From positions 485,495-549,494 of the forward strand of contig NZ_BONK01000001.1 in the NCBI RefSeq assembly GCF_016862675.1: a DNA stretch of 64,000 bases. The letters are read 5' to 3'. Of the stretch, positions 17,559 to 26,859 are shown piece by piece. Made by a program: the position numbers and the translations under genes. Below the pieces are notes generated by a model. The model did no database searches and was not told the origin of the DNA. It was given only the letters and a program-made list of their open reading frames with translations. The stretch's first letter is position 1. The number at the start of each line of letters is the position of its first letter. The DNA comes from Cellulomonas chitinilytica. Lineage in GTDB: Bacteria > Actinomycetota > Actinomycetes > Actinomycetales > Cellulomonadaceae.

Positions 17559-20500
17559 TCAGCGCAGGGCGCGCGTGATGGCCGAGCGGACGGCCGTGTC
17601 GACACGGTACGAGCGGCGGGTGATGCCGAGCTCCTTGCGCAGCGCCGCCCCGAGCTGGTCGCGCGTGCGCTCCTCGCCGTCGGACACCAGCCAGGCGACG
17701 ATCTCGTCGAGCTGGTCGTCGCTGTACGCGCCGATCGGCAGGCCGCTGCGGACGTCCGGGCGGGGACGCGTCGGGACCGCGAGCGACAGCTGGACGGCGC
17801 GGGGCGACGTCGGGCCGTCGGCCGGCCCGTCCGTGGTCGCCACGCCGCCGTGCGCGCCCGACCCCGCCGAGGAGACGACCGGCGTCGCACCCGTCGCGGG
17901 ACCGACGGCCACCGGGACGGCACCGGTCGTGCCGGACGGGACCGCGGGCGTCGCACCCGTCGCAGGCGCAGGCGGGACCACGGGCGTCGCAGCGGTGGTC
18001 GTGCGAGGAGCGGCGGGCGTGGCGCCGGTCGTCGCGCGGTTCGTCGCCGCGGGCGTCGTGCCCGTCGCGGCGGGAAGCTCGTCGGGCTCGTCGGCCTCCA
18101 CGATCGTGTCGGGAACGCCGAGCACCAGCGGAGCCGTGCGCGGTGCTGCCGGTGCGGGCACACGGGCGTGCACCGCGCGGCGGATGCGGTCGACCTCGGC
18201 CTGCGGGTCGAGGAACGCCGCCGCCGACCACACGCGGAGCACCGACCACCCCAGCCGCTCGAGGCGGTCGGCCATCAGCCGCTCGCGGACCCGGATGGAC
18301 GGCTCGGCCACGTAGGCGTCGTCGTCGGTGAGGACCGCGACGAGCAGCTCGCCGGGGGCGTCGGGATGGCCGACGACCATCGGGATGCGCGTGCCGCCGG
18401 GGATGCCGTGGTCGACCTCGACGACCAGGCCGTGCCGCCACAGGCGCTCGGCGAGGTCCAGCAGGAGCCGGTCGGGATCGTCGGAGGGCGTACCGGTGAC
18501 CGCCGGGGCGCCGACGACCGGCAGGACACCGGTCGACACGCGGACGACCGGGCTCGCACCCGTGCGGCGTCCGACCACCGGCACGACACCCGTCGACACC
18601 CGCAGCGGCGCACCGTCCGCGGCCGGGACCGCGGCGTCGGCCGCGCCGGCCGAGGTCGACGTCGACTCCGACGACGACGCCGCAGCAGCGGTCGCGGCGA
18701 CCACCGGGGTCGAGCCGGTCGACGTCCGGCGGTCCGTCACGGGGGGCGTCGCGTCGGCCACGTCGTCGGACGCGACCGCGACCAGGTCCTCGCCGGTCTC
18801 CCCGGCACCGCGGCGGGCCGTGAAGTCGAGCAGGTCCCGCAGGAGCCGCGGGCCGGCGCCGCGCACGCGTTCGGGGTCGAGGTCGTCGGCGCCGAAGCAC
18901 GCGACGACGACGAGCCGGTGCCGGCTCGCACCGAGGGCGTCGAGCAGGAGGGCGTCGCCGCCGGGCTCGCTGATCGGGCCGAACGTGTGCAGGACGCGGC
19001 GGTGCGGCGTGCGGCCGTAGCCGAGCGACAGGATGATCGCCTCGCGCCGCAGCCCGGAGACGCCGGCGAGGTCGGTGACGGCGAACGGCTCGTTCCGGCC
19101 GGAGTCGAAGAACGCGGCGAGGGCCGGGTTCCCGCGGACCTCGGATAGCACCGCCTCCCGGACGGCCTCGGCGTGCGCGGGCGACGGGGTCACGACCGCC
19201 AGCGACTCGTCGGGGTGCAGGAGGGCGTGGTTCAGCACGAGCTCGACGACGTGCTCGACCTCGGTGCGGGTCGACGCGACGGCACCCGACGCGTCGGGCA
19301 TCCCGGTGCCGTCCACGACGTCGAGGCGCACGAGCGGCGTGTTCTGCGGCAACGGTGTCGGGACGAGCACTCCGGCGTAGCCGTGGGCGGCGAGGAACGC
19401 GGTGAGGTACGGGTCCCGGCGGGAGGCGCCGGCCTGCAGGGCGACGGTCGGCAGCACGTCGGCGAGGTCCTTGACCGCGCTGCCGGACGCGCAGCGGGCG
19501 TCGCCGATGACGACGACCTGCCGGCCGCGGGCGATCGCGGCGAGCGCCATCTCGACGGACAGGTGCCCGGCGGAGTCGAGCACCACGAGGTCGACGGTGC
19601 GGGTCGCGGGCAGCACCTGCGGCACGAGCATCGGGCTCGCGGCGATGACGGGCCGCAGCCGGCGGGCGACGTCGGGATGCCGGGCGAACGTGTCGCGCAG
19701 CGACGTGAGGCGCTCCTCGACGAGCTCGGCGAACAAGGATTCGGCCTGCTCGCGGTGCTGGCGCAGGGTCGCGGAGACGTGGCCGACGACGGCGGTGAGC
19801 ACCGGTCCGGACAGCGACGCGACGTGCTGACGGTCGAGCGCGGCGTACTGGGCGGACAGGCCGCCGAGCGCGGTGCCGTCGTAGCCGGTGAGGGACGGGT
19901 CGGCCGTGAGGATCTGCTCGATGACCGTGCTCCACCAGGCCAGGTCGAGCTCGGCGGGGCTCAGCGCGGGGTCGACGCGGCGGGTCGCGAGGTCGTCGAC
20001 CAGCGGGCCGAGACCGGCGGCGCGCAGCCGGTGCAGCAGGCCGGTGCGGGCGGGCAGCGTCTCGAGCGCCCCGGTGTCGGCCCGGAGCCGGGTGAGGCGC
20101 TCGACGAGCACGTCGAACGGGAGGGACGCGAGGTCGGCGCCCGCGGGGGTGGTCGCGAGGACCTCGTCGAGCGCCTGGACGTCGAGGCTGAGGGCCTGCT
20201 GCTCGTCCTCGATCTGCTCGAGCGCGTCGGGCAGCCGCGGCCAGCCCCCGGCGGGGCAGTGCGCCTGCCACACCTCGCGCTGCGCCTGCACGTCGAGGAG
20301 TGCCGTGTGCAGGTCGGCGACGGGCCGGCCGGGTCGGACCATGTCCTTGGCCTGCTTGCGGAGCCGTCGGCGCAGCCAGAAGCCCATCGCGACGCCGCGC
20401 TCCTCGCGCCACTGCGGGGTGGCCGTCGCGGCGACGAGGTCCGCGGCGGTGCGCTCGAACACGATGGGCAGGAAGTCGTCGAGCGCGCCGCGGACCCCGT

Positions 20501-22199
20501 CGAGCATGCGCAGCTGCTCGGTCCACGTCGCGAGGGACGTCGCCTGCGTGAGGCCCGTCTCGGCGGCGACCTGGGCGGTCCGCTCGACGAGCGCCGGCAG
20601 GGCGCCGTCGAGCAGGCGGTCGAGCCGGTGCACCACGACGTCCGCGTCGGCGGGGGTGCGCAGGTCCGCGCCGTACCACGGGGTGTCCGTCGGCCGGACC
20701 TTGAACGCACCGAGCTCGCCGGCGCGCACGAGGTCGGCGGCCAGCTCGGCACGCCGCTCCTCGTCGAGCAGGCGCGCGACGTCGGGGTCGAGCCGCACCG
20801 TCGTGCGGGGCGCCGGCCGGGTCGACGTGAGCCGGGCGAGCTGCTGCAGGGCGTCGTACGCGGAGACGCGCCACGGCTCGCGGGGGACGTGCAGGGAGTC
20901 GACGTACCCGCGCAGCCGCTCACGGCTCGCGACGAGCCGGGCGCGCAGGGTGTAGACGGCGTCCACGTCGACGGTGGGGGCCTCGAGGGTCATCGCGCCG
21001 AGCAGCCGACGAGCCGCGGCGCTGCGCCACCCGGCCTCGGGCGCGACGTCGAGCAGCAGGTCGCCCAGGCCGAGCGCGTCGAGCCGGTCCGACAGGGCCG
21101 TGGCGGCGCGGCGGTGACCCGGCACGTACAGCACCGTGCGTCCCGACGCGGCCGCGTCGGCGACGACCGCTGCGAGCGTGCCGGTCACGTCGGACCCGGC
21201 GGGGGCGTCGACGAACAGGTGCGTGCCGGTCGACAGGACGTCGAGGACGTGCTGCTGGGCGGGGTCGAGGTCCCCGACGCCACGCTCCACCCCGGGGTCC
21301 CGGTCGCCCGAGACGGGCGGCGGGAGCCGACGACGCAGCCGGTCGCGCTGCTCGTCGACCCCGGCGAGCGCCGCGACGAGCTCGTGGTGGCCGAGGGTGC
21401 CGGTGAGGTTGTCGAGGTCGTCGACCAGGACCTGCCCGGGGTGCACGAACGTGCCCACGACGACCCGCTCGGTGAGCGTGAAGTCCTCCAGGACGGCGTC
21501 ACCCAGGGACGCGAGCCGCTGCAGCGCACCCCGCGGGTCGAAGCCCGAGCCGGTGAACGCGCCGCGGGCGACCGCGCCCGGGTCGAGCAGCGCGCCGCGG
21601 CTGCGCAGGGCGCGCGCGAGGACCGGGTTCACCTCGAGGGACGGCTCCAGGGCGAGCTCGTAGTCGGCCTCCCCGGTGCCGCGCGCGCGCAGCGTCACGG
21701 GTCGCAGGAGCACGGGGGCGCGGACGGTGCGCGGCGCCGGACGGCCCGTCTCGGCCTCGTCCGGGCGTCGCGCCTGCCGGGTCACGGAGGCCAGCGCGGC
21801 CATGTCGTCCGCCGCGACGAACGGCGTGGTGCGCTCGGTCCACGTGGCGACGCCGATCGCGAGCGACGTCGGCGCGATCCCGTACCGGTGCGCGTACACC
21901 GCCGCACGGGCCCCGACCGCGCGGGCGCGACGCCGCGCGGTCGACAGCGCGGCACCCTCGCGGACCAGGTTCGACAGCCGCGTCGCCCGGCCGGCGAAGA
22001 GCTGGGCCATGCCGGACGGGTGGGCGGCGGTGAGGTCGAGCGCGGCCTCGCCGAGCAGCTCGACGTCGACGAGGGTCGACCCGCCGGCGGCCTCGACGAG
22101 CGCGGCACGCCAGCCGGCGATCGCCCCCTCGAGGATCTCCGAGGACGACGGGGGCACGACGAGCGACACCGCCCGCTCGCCGTCGGTCGGGTCGGTCAT
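17559..22199 (-). CDS. Giant helicase/nuclease-like protein with degenerate ATPase motifs
   Basis: About 1546 aa. The middle resembles superfamily-1 DUF4011-type helicases. However, the Walker A position reads APAGSDVTGT near residue 335 (no GKT) and the Walker B position reads VLDSAGH near 870. Later motifs (RREAIILSLGYGRTPHRRV) keep the helicase-like fold. Residues about 1245-1335 form a Vsr/MTES_1575-type nuclease fold (LWRHGLVVEVDHGIPGGTR ... RLERLGWSVLRVWSAAAF) in which the expected Asp and Glu-x-Asp-Gly positions read IPMVVG and VLTDDD. The C-terminal 60 residues look like a small helical DNA-binding domain. Between the domains are ten TGxxPVV-like repeats. The start at ATG 22199 is likely; GTGs about 60 bp upstream are possible. 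Confidence 0.75.
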   Translation of the reverse strand: MTDPTDGERAVSLVVPPSSSEILEGAIAGWRAALVEAAGGSTLVDVELLGEAALDLTAAHPSGMAQLFAGRATRLSNLVREGAALSTARRRARAVGARAAVYAHRYGIAPTSLAIGVATWTERTTPFVAADDMAALASVTRQARRPDEAETGRPAPRTVRAPVLLRPVTLRARGTGEADYELALEPSLEVNPVLARALRSRGALLDPGAVARGAFTGSGFDPRGALQRLASLGDAVLEDFTLTERVVVGTFVHPGQVLVDDLDNLTGTLGHHELVAALAGVDEQRDRLRRRLPPPVSGDRDPGVERGVGDLDPAQQHVLDVLSTGTHLFVDAPAGSDVTGTLAAVVADAAASGRTVLYVPGHRRAATALSDRLDALGLGDLLLDVAPEAGWRSAAARRLLGAMTLEAPTVDVDAVYTLRARLVASRERLRGYVDSLHVPREPWRVSAYDALQQLARLTSTRPAPRTTVRLDPDVARLLDEERRAELAADLVRAGELGAFKVRPTDTPWYGADLRTPADADVVVHRLDRLLDGALPALVERTAQVAAETGLTQATSLATWTEQLRMLDGVRGALDDFLPIVFERTAADLVAATATPQWREERGVAMGFWLRRRLRKQAKDMVRPGRPVADLHTALLDVQAQREVWQAHCPAGGWPRLPDALEQIEDEQQALSLDVQALDEVLATTPAGADLASLPFDVLVERLTRLRADTGALETLPARTGLLHRLRAAGLGPLVDDLATRRVDPALSPAELDLAWWSTVIEQILTADPSLTGYDGTALGGLSAQYAALDRQHVASLSGPVLTAVVGHVSATLRQHREQAESLFAELVEERLTSLRDTFARHPDVARRLRPVIAASPMLVPQVLPATRTVDLVVLDSAGHLSVEMALAAIARGRQVVVIGDARCASGSAVKDLADVLPTVALQAGASRRDPYLTAFLAAHGYAGVLVPTPLPQNTPLVRLDVVDGTGMPDASGAVASTRTEVEHVVELVLNHALLHPDESLAVVTPSPAHAEAVREAVLSEVRGNPALAAFFDSGRNEPFAVTDLAGVSGLRREAIILSLGYGRTPHRRVLHTFGPISEPGGDALLLDALGASRHRLVVVACFGADDLDPERVRGAGPRLLRDLLDFTARRGAGETGEDLVAVASDDVADATPPVTDRRTSTGSTPVVAATAAAASSSESTSTSAGAADAAVPAADGAPLRVSTGVVPVVGRRTGASPVVRVSTGVLPVVGAPAVTGTPSDDPDRLLLDLAERLWRHGLVVEVDHGIPGGTRIPMVVGHPDAPGELLVAVLTDDDAYVAEPSIRVRERLMADRLERLGWSVLRVWSAAAFLDPQAEVDRIRRAVHARVPAPAAPRTAPLVLGVPDTIVEADEPDELPAATGTTPAATNRATTGATPAAPRTTTAATPVVPPAPATGATPAVPSGTTGAVPVAVGPATGATPVVSSAGSGAHGGVATTDGPADGPTSPRAVQLSLAVPTRPRPDVRSGLPIGAYSDDQLDEIVAWLVSDGEERTRDQLGAALRKELGITRRSYRVDTAVRSAITRALR

Positions 22200-22404
22200 C
22201 GTGGTCGCTTCGGTCGCGGGAGCCGGGTCGGGTCCCGTGCCGGGAGTGCGCGCGGGGACGGTCACCCTGCGAACGGTAACCGGCCCCCCGGGGCGCGTGG
22301 ACGTGGCGCGCCGGGCGCGCCGAGGTTCGCCCGAGGGGGTGGCACGACACCCGGCGACGCACGTGCACCCGCGGGCGGACCCGCGCCGGCCCGGAGCCCG
22401 GACG
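22200..22404. other. No gene recognised upstream of the giant gene
   Basis: GC-rich leader or promoter region of the giant gene. Frames crossing it are Arg/Pro-rich and look like shadows. Confidence 0.5.
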
Positions 22405-22427
22405 GGTGTGGGAACCGGTGTGGGAAC
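22405..22427. repeat. Tandem 11-bp repeat upstream of the giant gene
   Basis: GGTGTGGGAAC occurs twice with a 12-bp period (22405-22415 and 22417-22427), about 205 bp before the start of the giant helicase-like gene. It could be a protein-binding site; there is no other support. Confidence 0.3.
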
Positions 22428-22506
22428 GGGCGACCGTGCGGATCCGCGACGGCCGGCGGCGCCGTCGCGGCACCCCACGGCGGGTCGCGTCCGGGCCGAC
22501 AACGCA

Positions 22507-22541
22507 AGAGCGGGACGGATCTCGAGGACCCGTCCCGCTCT
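22507..22541. terminator. Strong hairpin terminator
   Basis: A 12-bp stem AGAGCGGGACGG / CCGTCCCGCTCT with an 11-nt loop. On the minus strand it would end transcription from the metalloprotease side before the giant gene; on the plus strand no gene precedes it. Confidence 0.8.
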
Positions 22542-22817
22542 CGGACGTAGAAACGGTGCGCACCGCGCAGGGGGCAGGCGATGCGCACCGTCGAGTACGA
22601 GTGTGGGGCACGGAACGGCTTCTGGTCAAACGTCCAAGCCACCTGTCCAGGGTGATTCACACGAACGGATTCAGGACCGTCCGGAGGGGGGCGCCGGGCT
22701 TGTCGGGAGTGTCCGTCCTGCCACCCGCGAGCTCGGCGGACCGAGGGTCCGCGGCTGTCGCGAAGGCGCTGGTCAGCGTGCTGCGACGCCCCGCTGCGCG
22801 CGGTGGACGAGCGGCCG
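22542..22817 (-). other. 276-bp stretch without a clear gene; possible 3' UTR or small RNA
   Basis: No convincing coding frame. It contains a palindromic GGTGCGCACC, a GCGGACC-GAG-GGTCCGC hairpin (22736-22752), and is followed on the minus strand by the strong terminator. It is less GC-rich than its flanks. A long 3' UTR of the protease gene is the simplest reading. Confidence 0.3.
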
Positions 22818-23546
22818 TCAGAGGCAGCCGGCCGCCGCACCGACACGACGCAGCCCGGCCACGTCACCGGCCTGGAACTGCGGGAGCGACGCGTCGCCCA
22901 GCCCGGCCGCCATCACCTGCCGCGGGTCGTCGACGTGGGTCAGGCCGACCGTGTGCCCGAGCTCGTGCAGCAGCGCCGTCCCGACCGAGCGACCGGGGGC
23001 GAACCCGGGCTCGAGGCCGTCCTCGACGTCGAGCACGAGGTGCGCGTGCCAGATCCGGGACGCCGCCCGCGTCGTCGTCCACACGGCACCGCCCTGGCCC
23101 GCGACGCCGCCCGCGAGCGCAGGCACGGTCGCCGCGTCGGTCCACGCGACCACCAGGTCCGCGTCGGGCTCGCGCACCCCGGTGTCGGCGTAGGGCAGGT
23201 AGGTCGTCGAGCCGACGACCTCGAGGTGCAGGCCGGAGGCGGCCTCGAGCCGCGCCAGGGCGGCTGCGACGAGCGTGTCGGCGTCGGCGGGCGCCCGCGG
23301 GTCGGAGTGGTTCACCCGGACCCGGATGGTCGCGCAGGGGTTCCACCGGGCGACGTGACCGTGCTCGTCGACGTGCAGCAGCGCGTACGGGGCGGCCGGG
23401 GTGCTCGGGGCGAACGGCTCGCGCGCGTCGGGCGGCAGCGCGGTGCCCGTCGTGCCGACGGCGGCCAGGACGGCGGACAGCGCGACGCCGAGGACCGGCC
23501 GGGCGCGGCGCAGCCGGGCGCGCACCGCCGATCGGGTCCCGTGCAC
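22818..23546 (-). CDS. Secreted matrixin-like zinc metalloprotease
   Basis: 242 aa. Basic N-terminus and a hydrophobic stretch (LGVALSAVLAAVGTTGTAL) form a signal peptide or anchor. The catalytic motif is complete: His194-Glu-Leu-Gly-His198-Thr-Val-Gly-Leu-Thr-His204, followed by the Met of VDDPRQVMAAG as a candidate Met-turn, the metzincin (M10-type) arrangement. A zinc-binding role for the three His and general-base role for Glu195 follow from the family. The exported substrate is unknown. A hairpin lies 277 bp downstream. Confidence 0.87.
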   Translation of the reverse strand: MHGTRSAVRARLRRARPVLGVALSAVLAAVGTTGTALPPDAREPFAPSTPAAPYALLHVDEHGHVARWNPCATIRVRVNHSDPRAPADADTLVAAALARLEAASGLHLEVVGSTTYLPYADTGVREPDADLVVAWTDAATVPALAGGVAGQGGAVWTTTRAASRIWHAHLVLDVEDGLEPGFAPGRSVGTALLHELGHTVGLTHVDDPRQVMAAGLGDASLPQFQAGDVAGLRRVGAAAGCL

Positions 23547-23706
23547 GCGCCGCTCCTCGCCGCCCTCGACGTCGTCGTCGACGTCGAGGAGAGGAATCGG
23601 CGCGTGGCACGCGGCGCTTGATGCGCCGGACGGGTGGGGCGGTGCACGCGCGACGGCGGCGGCCCGGGCCGTCAGGGCGCCCGGGCCGCCGTCGGGTCGG
23701 ACGGGG

Positions 23707-24261
23707 TCAGGCGGGTGCGGGCTCCGACGCCGCCTTCCGGACGCGCAGCCGGCCGAGCGTCGCCATCGTCAGGCCCTCGACCAGGATCTGGATGCCCAGC
23801 AGCAGCCCCAGCAGCTTCTCGGTCGCGGCCTCCGGGTCGACGAGGACCCACACCCCGAGCGCCAGGGACACCAGGCCACCGATGGCCAGGAGCGCCTTGT
23901 ACCGCTCCGCCTGGAACGCCATCACGATCCGGACGATGCCGCCGGTGAAGAACAGGGCGCCCGCGAGGAGGGTCAGCGTGAGGGCGCCGATGGTCGGGTT
24001 CCTGATCATGAACAGGCCGATCGCGGTGAGGATCGCCCCACCGACCGCCGCCCAGATCGCACCGCCCGACCGGATGCGCAGGAGCGCACCGAGCAGCAGC
24101 AGGATGCCGCTGATGAGCGTCATCCAGGCGATGAACCAGATCGAGATCTTCGTCGCGACGGCGACGTCGCCCAGCAGCACGAGCCCCGCGACGATCAGCA
24201 CGAGGCCGAGCACGACGTCCAGACCTGTCCGTCGCCGCTCGACCACCACGGTGGAGGTCAT
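23707..24261 (-). CDS. HdeD/DUF308-family membrane protein
   Basis: 184 aa with six predicted helices in three pairs, the HdeD (DUF308) pattern; the segment GGIVRIVMAFQ and the repeated Gly-rich helices are typical. E. coli HdeD is linked to acid resistance, but the actinobacterial role is unknown. ATG at 24261 is preceded by GAGGGG about 11 bases upstream; a GTG one codon earlier (24264) has slightly better spacing. It is divergent from the SNF2 helicase gene. Confidence 0.85.
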   Translation of the reverse strand: MTSTVVVERRRTGLDVVLGLVLIVAGLVLLGDVAVATKISIWFIAWMTLISGILLLLGALLRIRSGGAIWAAVGGAILTAIGLFMIRNPTIGALTLTLLAGALFFTGGIVRIVMAFQAERYKALLAIGGLVSLALGVWVLVDPEAATEKLLGLLLGIQILVEGLTMATLGRLRVRKAASEPAPA

Positions 24262-24456
24262 CACACCCACATCCCCTCGGGCAGCACGCCCAGGTCCCGG
24301 TGGTGCACGTGCGCTGCGGCCCCAGGTCAGGAACCTGTCGGCGCCCGTCATTTCGGACACTAGCGCCGCGGGACCCGGACGCGCGGCGGCACGACGGGGT
24401 GGCGCCCGGATCGTGCGCACCCGGACGTCCACCGGCCCGGACCGGGCGCGGCCACC

Positions 24457-24462
24457 TATCCT
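24457..24462 (+). promoter_or_regulatory. Likely -10 box of a leaderless SNF2 transcript
   Basis: TATCCT ends 7 bases before the GTG start at 24470, with no ribosome-binding site, consistent with leaderless initiation. Confidence 0.6.
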
Positions 24463-24469
24463 CTGGCGG

Positions 24470-26779
24470 GTGAGCGGCACGCCACCGAGCCCGTCCGACG
24501 GCCCGTCGTCCGGCGCACTCCCCGACCCGGCCCCCGGCGCGCTCCCCGGCACGCCGTCCGGCCCGGCCCCCGGCCCGCAGGCCCGCGAGGTCGTCGAGGA
24601 CCACCGCGCGCTCGCCGCCCGGGCGCAGGCGGTGCTCGACGTCATGGACGCGACGACCGTCGGGGTCGCGGCGCTCGTGGCGCAGGACCGGGAGGACCGC
24701 GTCCGCGCCGAGCTCGCGCAGGTGGAGGTCGACCGGCTCGGCGACATGACGGAGAAGAACCTGCGGCTGTCCGCGCTGGCGGCCGCCGGGTACCGGACCG
24801 TCGCCGACCTGCTCGGACGCGGCGCGGTGGAGCTCGACGCCGTGCCGGGCGTCGGGGCGCAGACCGCCCGGAGCGTGGTCGCCGCCGTCGACCAGCTCGC
24901 CGACGCGGTCCGGGCGGGCACCCACGTGCGGATCGAGCTCGACGACCGAGGCCGGCCGGACTCGGCGGCGACCGTCGAGCTGCTGCGCCTGCTGCACCGG
25001 GCGATGCGCCTGCGGCCGCTCGTCGAGCCGCAGCGCTCCCGGCTCACGGACTACACGGCCGCGGTCGGCCGCCTGCTCCCCCGGGCGGCGCGGGCCACGT
25101 CACGGCTGCGGTTCGCGCTGTCCCGTCGGACGACGAAGGAGCGGGCCCTGTCCGCGCTGCGCAGCCTGCGCGCGTGGGAGCCGTGGCTCGCGTCGACGGA
25201 CCTGCGCCGGGTCGTCGACGACCTGGGCCGGGCGACCGCCGAGCCGGACGCGCCGTCGAGCGCCCTGTGGGACGACTTCGAGCGGCGTTCCGCCACGTAC
25301 TACTCCGAGCTGCAGACGATCGTCCCGTCCGCGGTGAACGTGCTGGCCGCGCGGGGCATGCTCACGTCCGAGCTCGCCGACCGGGTCGCCGCCCACCCGC
25401 TCGACCTGTCCTACCTGCGGGTGCAGCTGCGCGGGTACCAGGAGTTCGGGGCCCGCTTCGCGCTGCACCAGGGGCGGGCGCTGCTGGGTGACGAGATGGG
25501 CTTGGGGAAGACCGTCCAGGCGATCGCGGCGATGGCCGACCGTGCGGCGAGCGGCGAGCGGCACTTCCTCGTCGTGTGCCCGGCGAGCGTGCTGGTCAAC
25601 TGGGTCCGGGAGGTGGCAGAGCACTCCGCGCTGACACCGCACCGGCTGCACGGCCCCGGCCGGGACGCCGCGGTCCACGAGTGGGTCGCGCAGGGCGGGG
25701 TCGGCGTGACGACGTTCGAGGGGCTCGCGCACCTGCCGCTGCCCGGAGCGGACGGCGGGCTCGCGGTCGACGAGCTCGGCATGGTCGTCGTCGACGAGGC
25801 GCACTACGTGAAGAACCCGGAGGCCCGGCGGTCGCGCGCGGTGCGCGCCTGGACCGACACGACGTGGCGGGTGCTGCTGCTCACGGGGACGCCGATGGAC
25901 AACCGGCTCGAGGACTTCGTCGAGCTCGTCCGGCTGGTGCAGCCGAACGTCGCCGACGGGTTCCCCGCCCACCTCGGGCTCGTCGGCGGCGACGCGTTCC
26001 GGGAGGCCGTCGCCCCCGTCTACCTGCGGCGCAACCAGCGCGACGTGCTCGTCGAGCTGCCCGAGCTCGTGCTCGTCGACGAGTGGGAGGACCTGTCCCC
26101 CGCGGGCGAGACGGCGTACCGGGCGGCCGTGGCGAGCGGGAACTTCATGGCGATGCGCCGCGCCGCGTTCCTCACGCCCGACCCGCGTGACTCCGCGAAG
26201 CTCGAACGGCTGCTGGAGATCGTCGAGGACGCCGGGCTCAACGGGCACCGGACCGTCGTGTTCTCGTTCTTCCGGGACGTCATCTCCGTGGTGGACACCG
26301 CCCTGCGGGCCGCGGGTGTGCCCGTCTTCGGTCCGCTGACCGGCTCCGTCCCCGCCGAGGAGCGGCAGGCGATCATCGACGCGTTCGGCGCCGCCGGTCC
26401 CGACGCGGTGCTCGTCGCGCAGATCACCGCCGGGGGCGTCGGGCTCAACATGCAGGCCGCGAGCGTCGCCGTGCTGTGCGAGCCGCAGCTCACGCCTGCC
26501 GCCGAGGCGCAGGCCGTCGCCCGGCTGCACCGGATGGGCCAGGTCCGCAGCGTGCGCGCGCACCGGCTGCTCGCCGAGGACGGGGTCGACGAGCGGATCA
26601 CCGAGATCCTCGACGGCAAGCGGCGGGTGTTCGACGAGTACGTGCGCGACTCGGCGCTCGCCGCGTCCTCCGTGCACGCCGTCGACGTCACCGAGGCCCG
26701 GCTCGCCCGGGAGGTCGTCGCCGCCGAGCAGGCCCGACTCGGGTACGGGCCGGTGTGGGAGGAGGAGCTGGCTCCTTGA
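24470..26779 (+). CDS. SNF2/DEAD-type helicase with N-terminal helix-hairpin-helix
   Basis: 769 aa. After a Pro-rich start and a helical region there is a helix-hairpin-helix DNA-binding motif (AAGYRTVADLLGRGAVELD then VPGVGAQTA, about 98-130). The ATPase follows: GDEMGLGKT with Lys347, DEAH at Asp442, the LLTGTPMDNR motif, and a helicase C domain with GGVGLNMQAA and RLHRMGQVRSVRAHRLL. It is an ATP-driven double-stranded DNA translocase; target unknown. The whole frame is open 2 kb upstream, but the GTG at 24470 has a TATCCT box at leaderless spacing and starts the plausible protein. A second SNF2 gene lies at 51706-53859. Confidence 0.9.
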   Translation: MSGTPPSPSDGPSSGALPDPAPGALPGTPSGPAPGPQAREVVEDHRALAARAQAVLDVMDATTVGVAALVAQDREDRVRAELAQVEVDRLGDMTEKNLRLSALAAAGYRTVADLLGRGAVELDAVPGVGAQTARSVVAAVDQLADAVRAGTHVRIELDDRGRPDSAATVELLRLLHRAMRLRPLVEPQRSRLTDYTAAVGRLLPRAARATSRLRFALSRRTTKERALSALRSLRAWEPWLASTDLRRVVDDLGRATAEPDAPSSALWDDFERRSATYYSELQTIVPSAVNVLAARGMLTSELADRVAAHPLDLSYLRVQLRGYQEFGARFALHQGRALLGDEMGLGKTVQAIAAMADRAASGERHFLVVCPASVLVNWVREVAEHSALTPHRLHGPGRDAAVHEWVAQGGVGVTTFEGLAHLPLPGADGGLAVDELGMVVVDEAHYVKNPEARRSRAVRAWTDTTWRVLLLTGTPMDNRLEDFVELVRLVQPNVADGFPAHLGLVGGDAFREAVAPVYLRRNQRDVLVELPELVLVDEWEDLSPAGETAYRAAVASGNFMAMRRAAFLTPDPRDSAKLERLLEIVEDAGLNGHRTVVFSFFRDVISVVDTALRAAGVPVFGPLTGSVPAEERQAIIDAFGAAGPDAVLVAQITAGGVGLNMQAASVAVLCEPQLTPAAEAQAVARLHRMGQVRSVRAHRLLAEDGVDERITEILDGKRRVFDEYVRDSALAASSVHAVDVTEARLAREVVAAEQARLGYGPVWEEELAP

Positions 26780-26859
26780 CGGCCCCGGCGGGGGCGCGGA
26801 CCGTCGAGGAGGGCCGTCGACGTCCCGGCGGACCACGCCGACCAGGGTCAGGAGCCATC

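Noticed and set aside
24428..26836. Minus-strand open frame across the SNF2 gene
   Set aside because: His/Arg/Asp-rich composition typical of an antisense shadow; the plus strand carries all helicase motifs.
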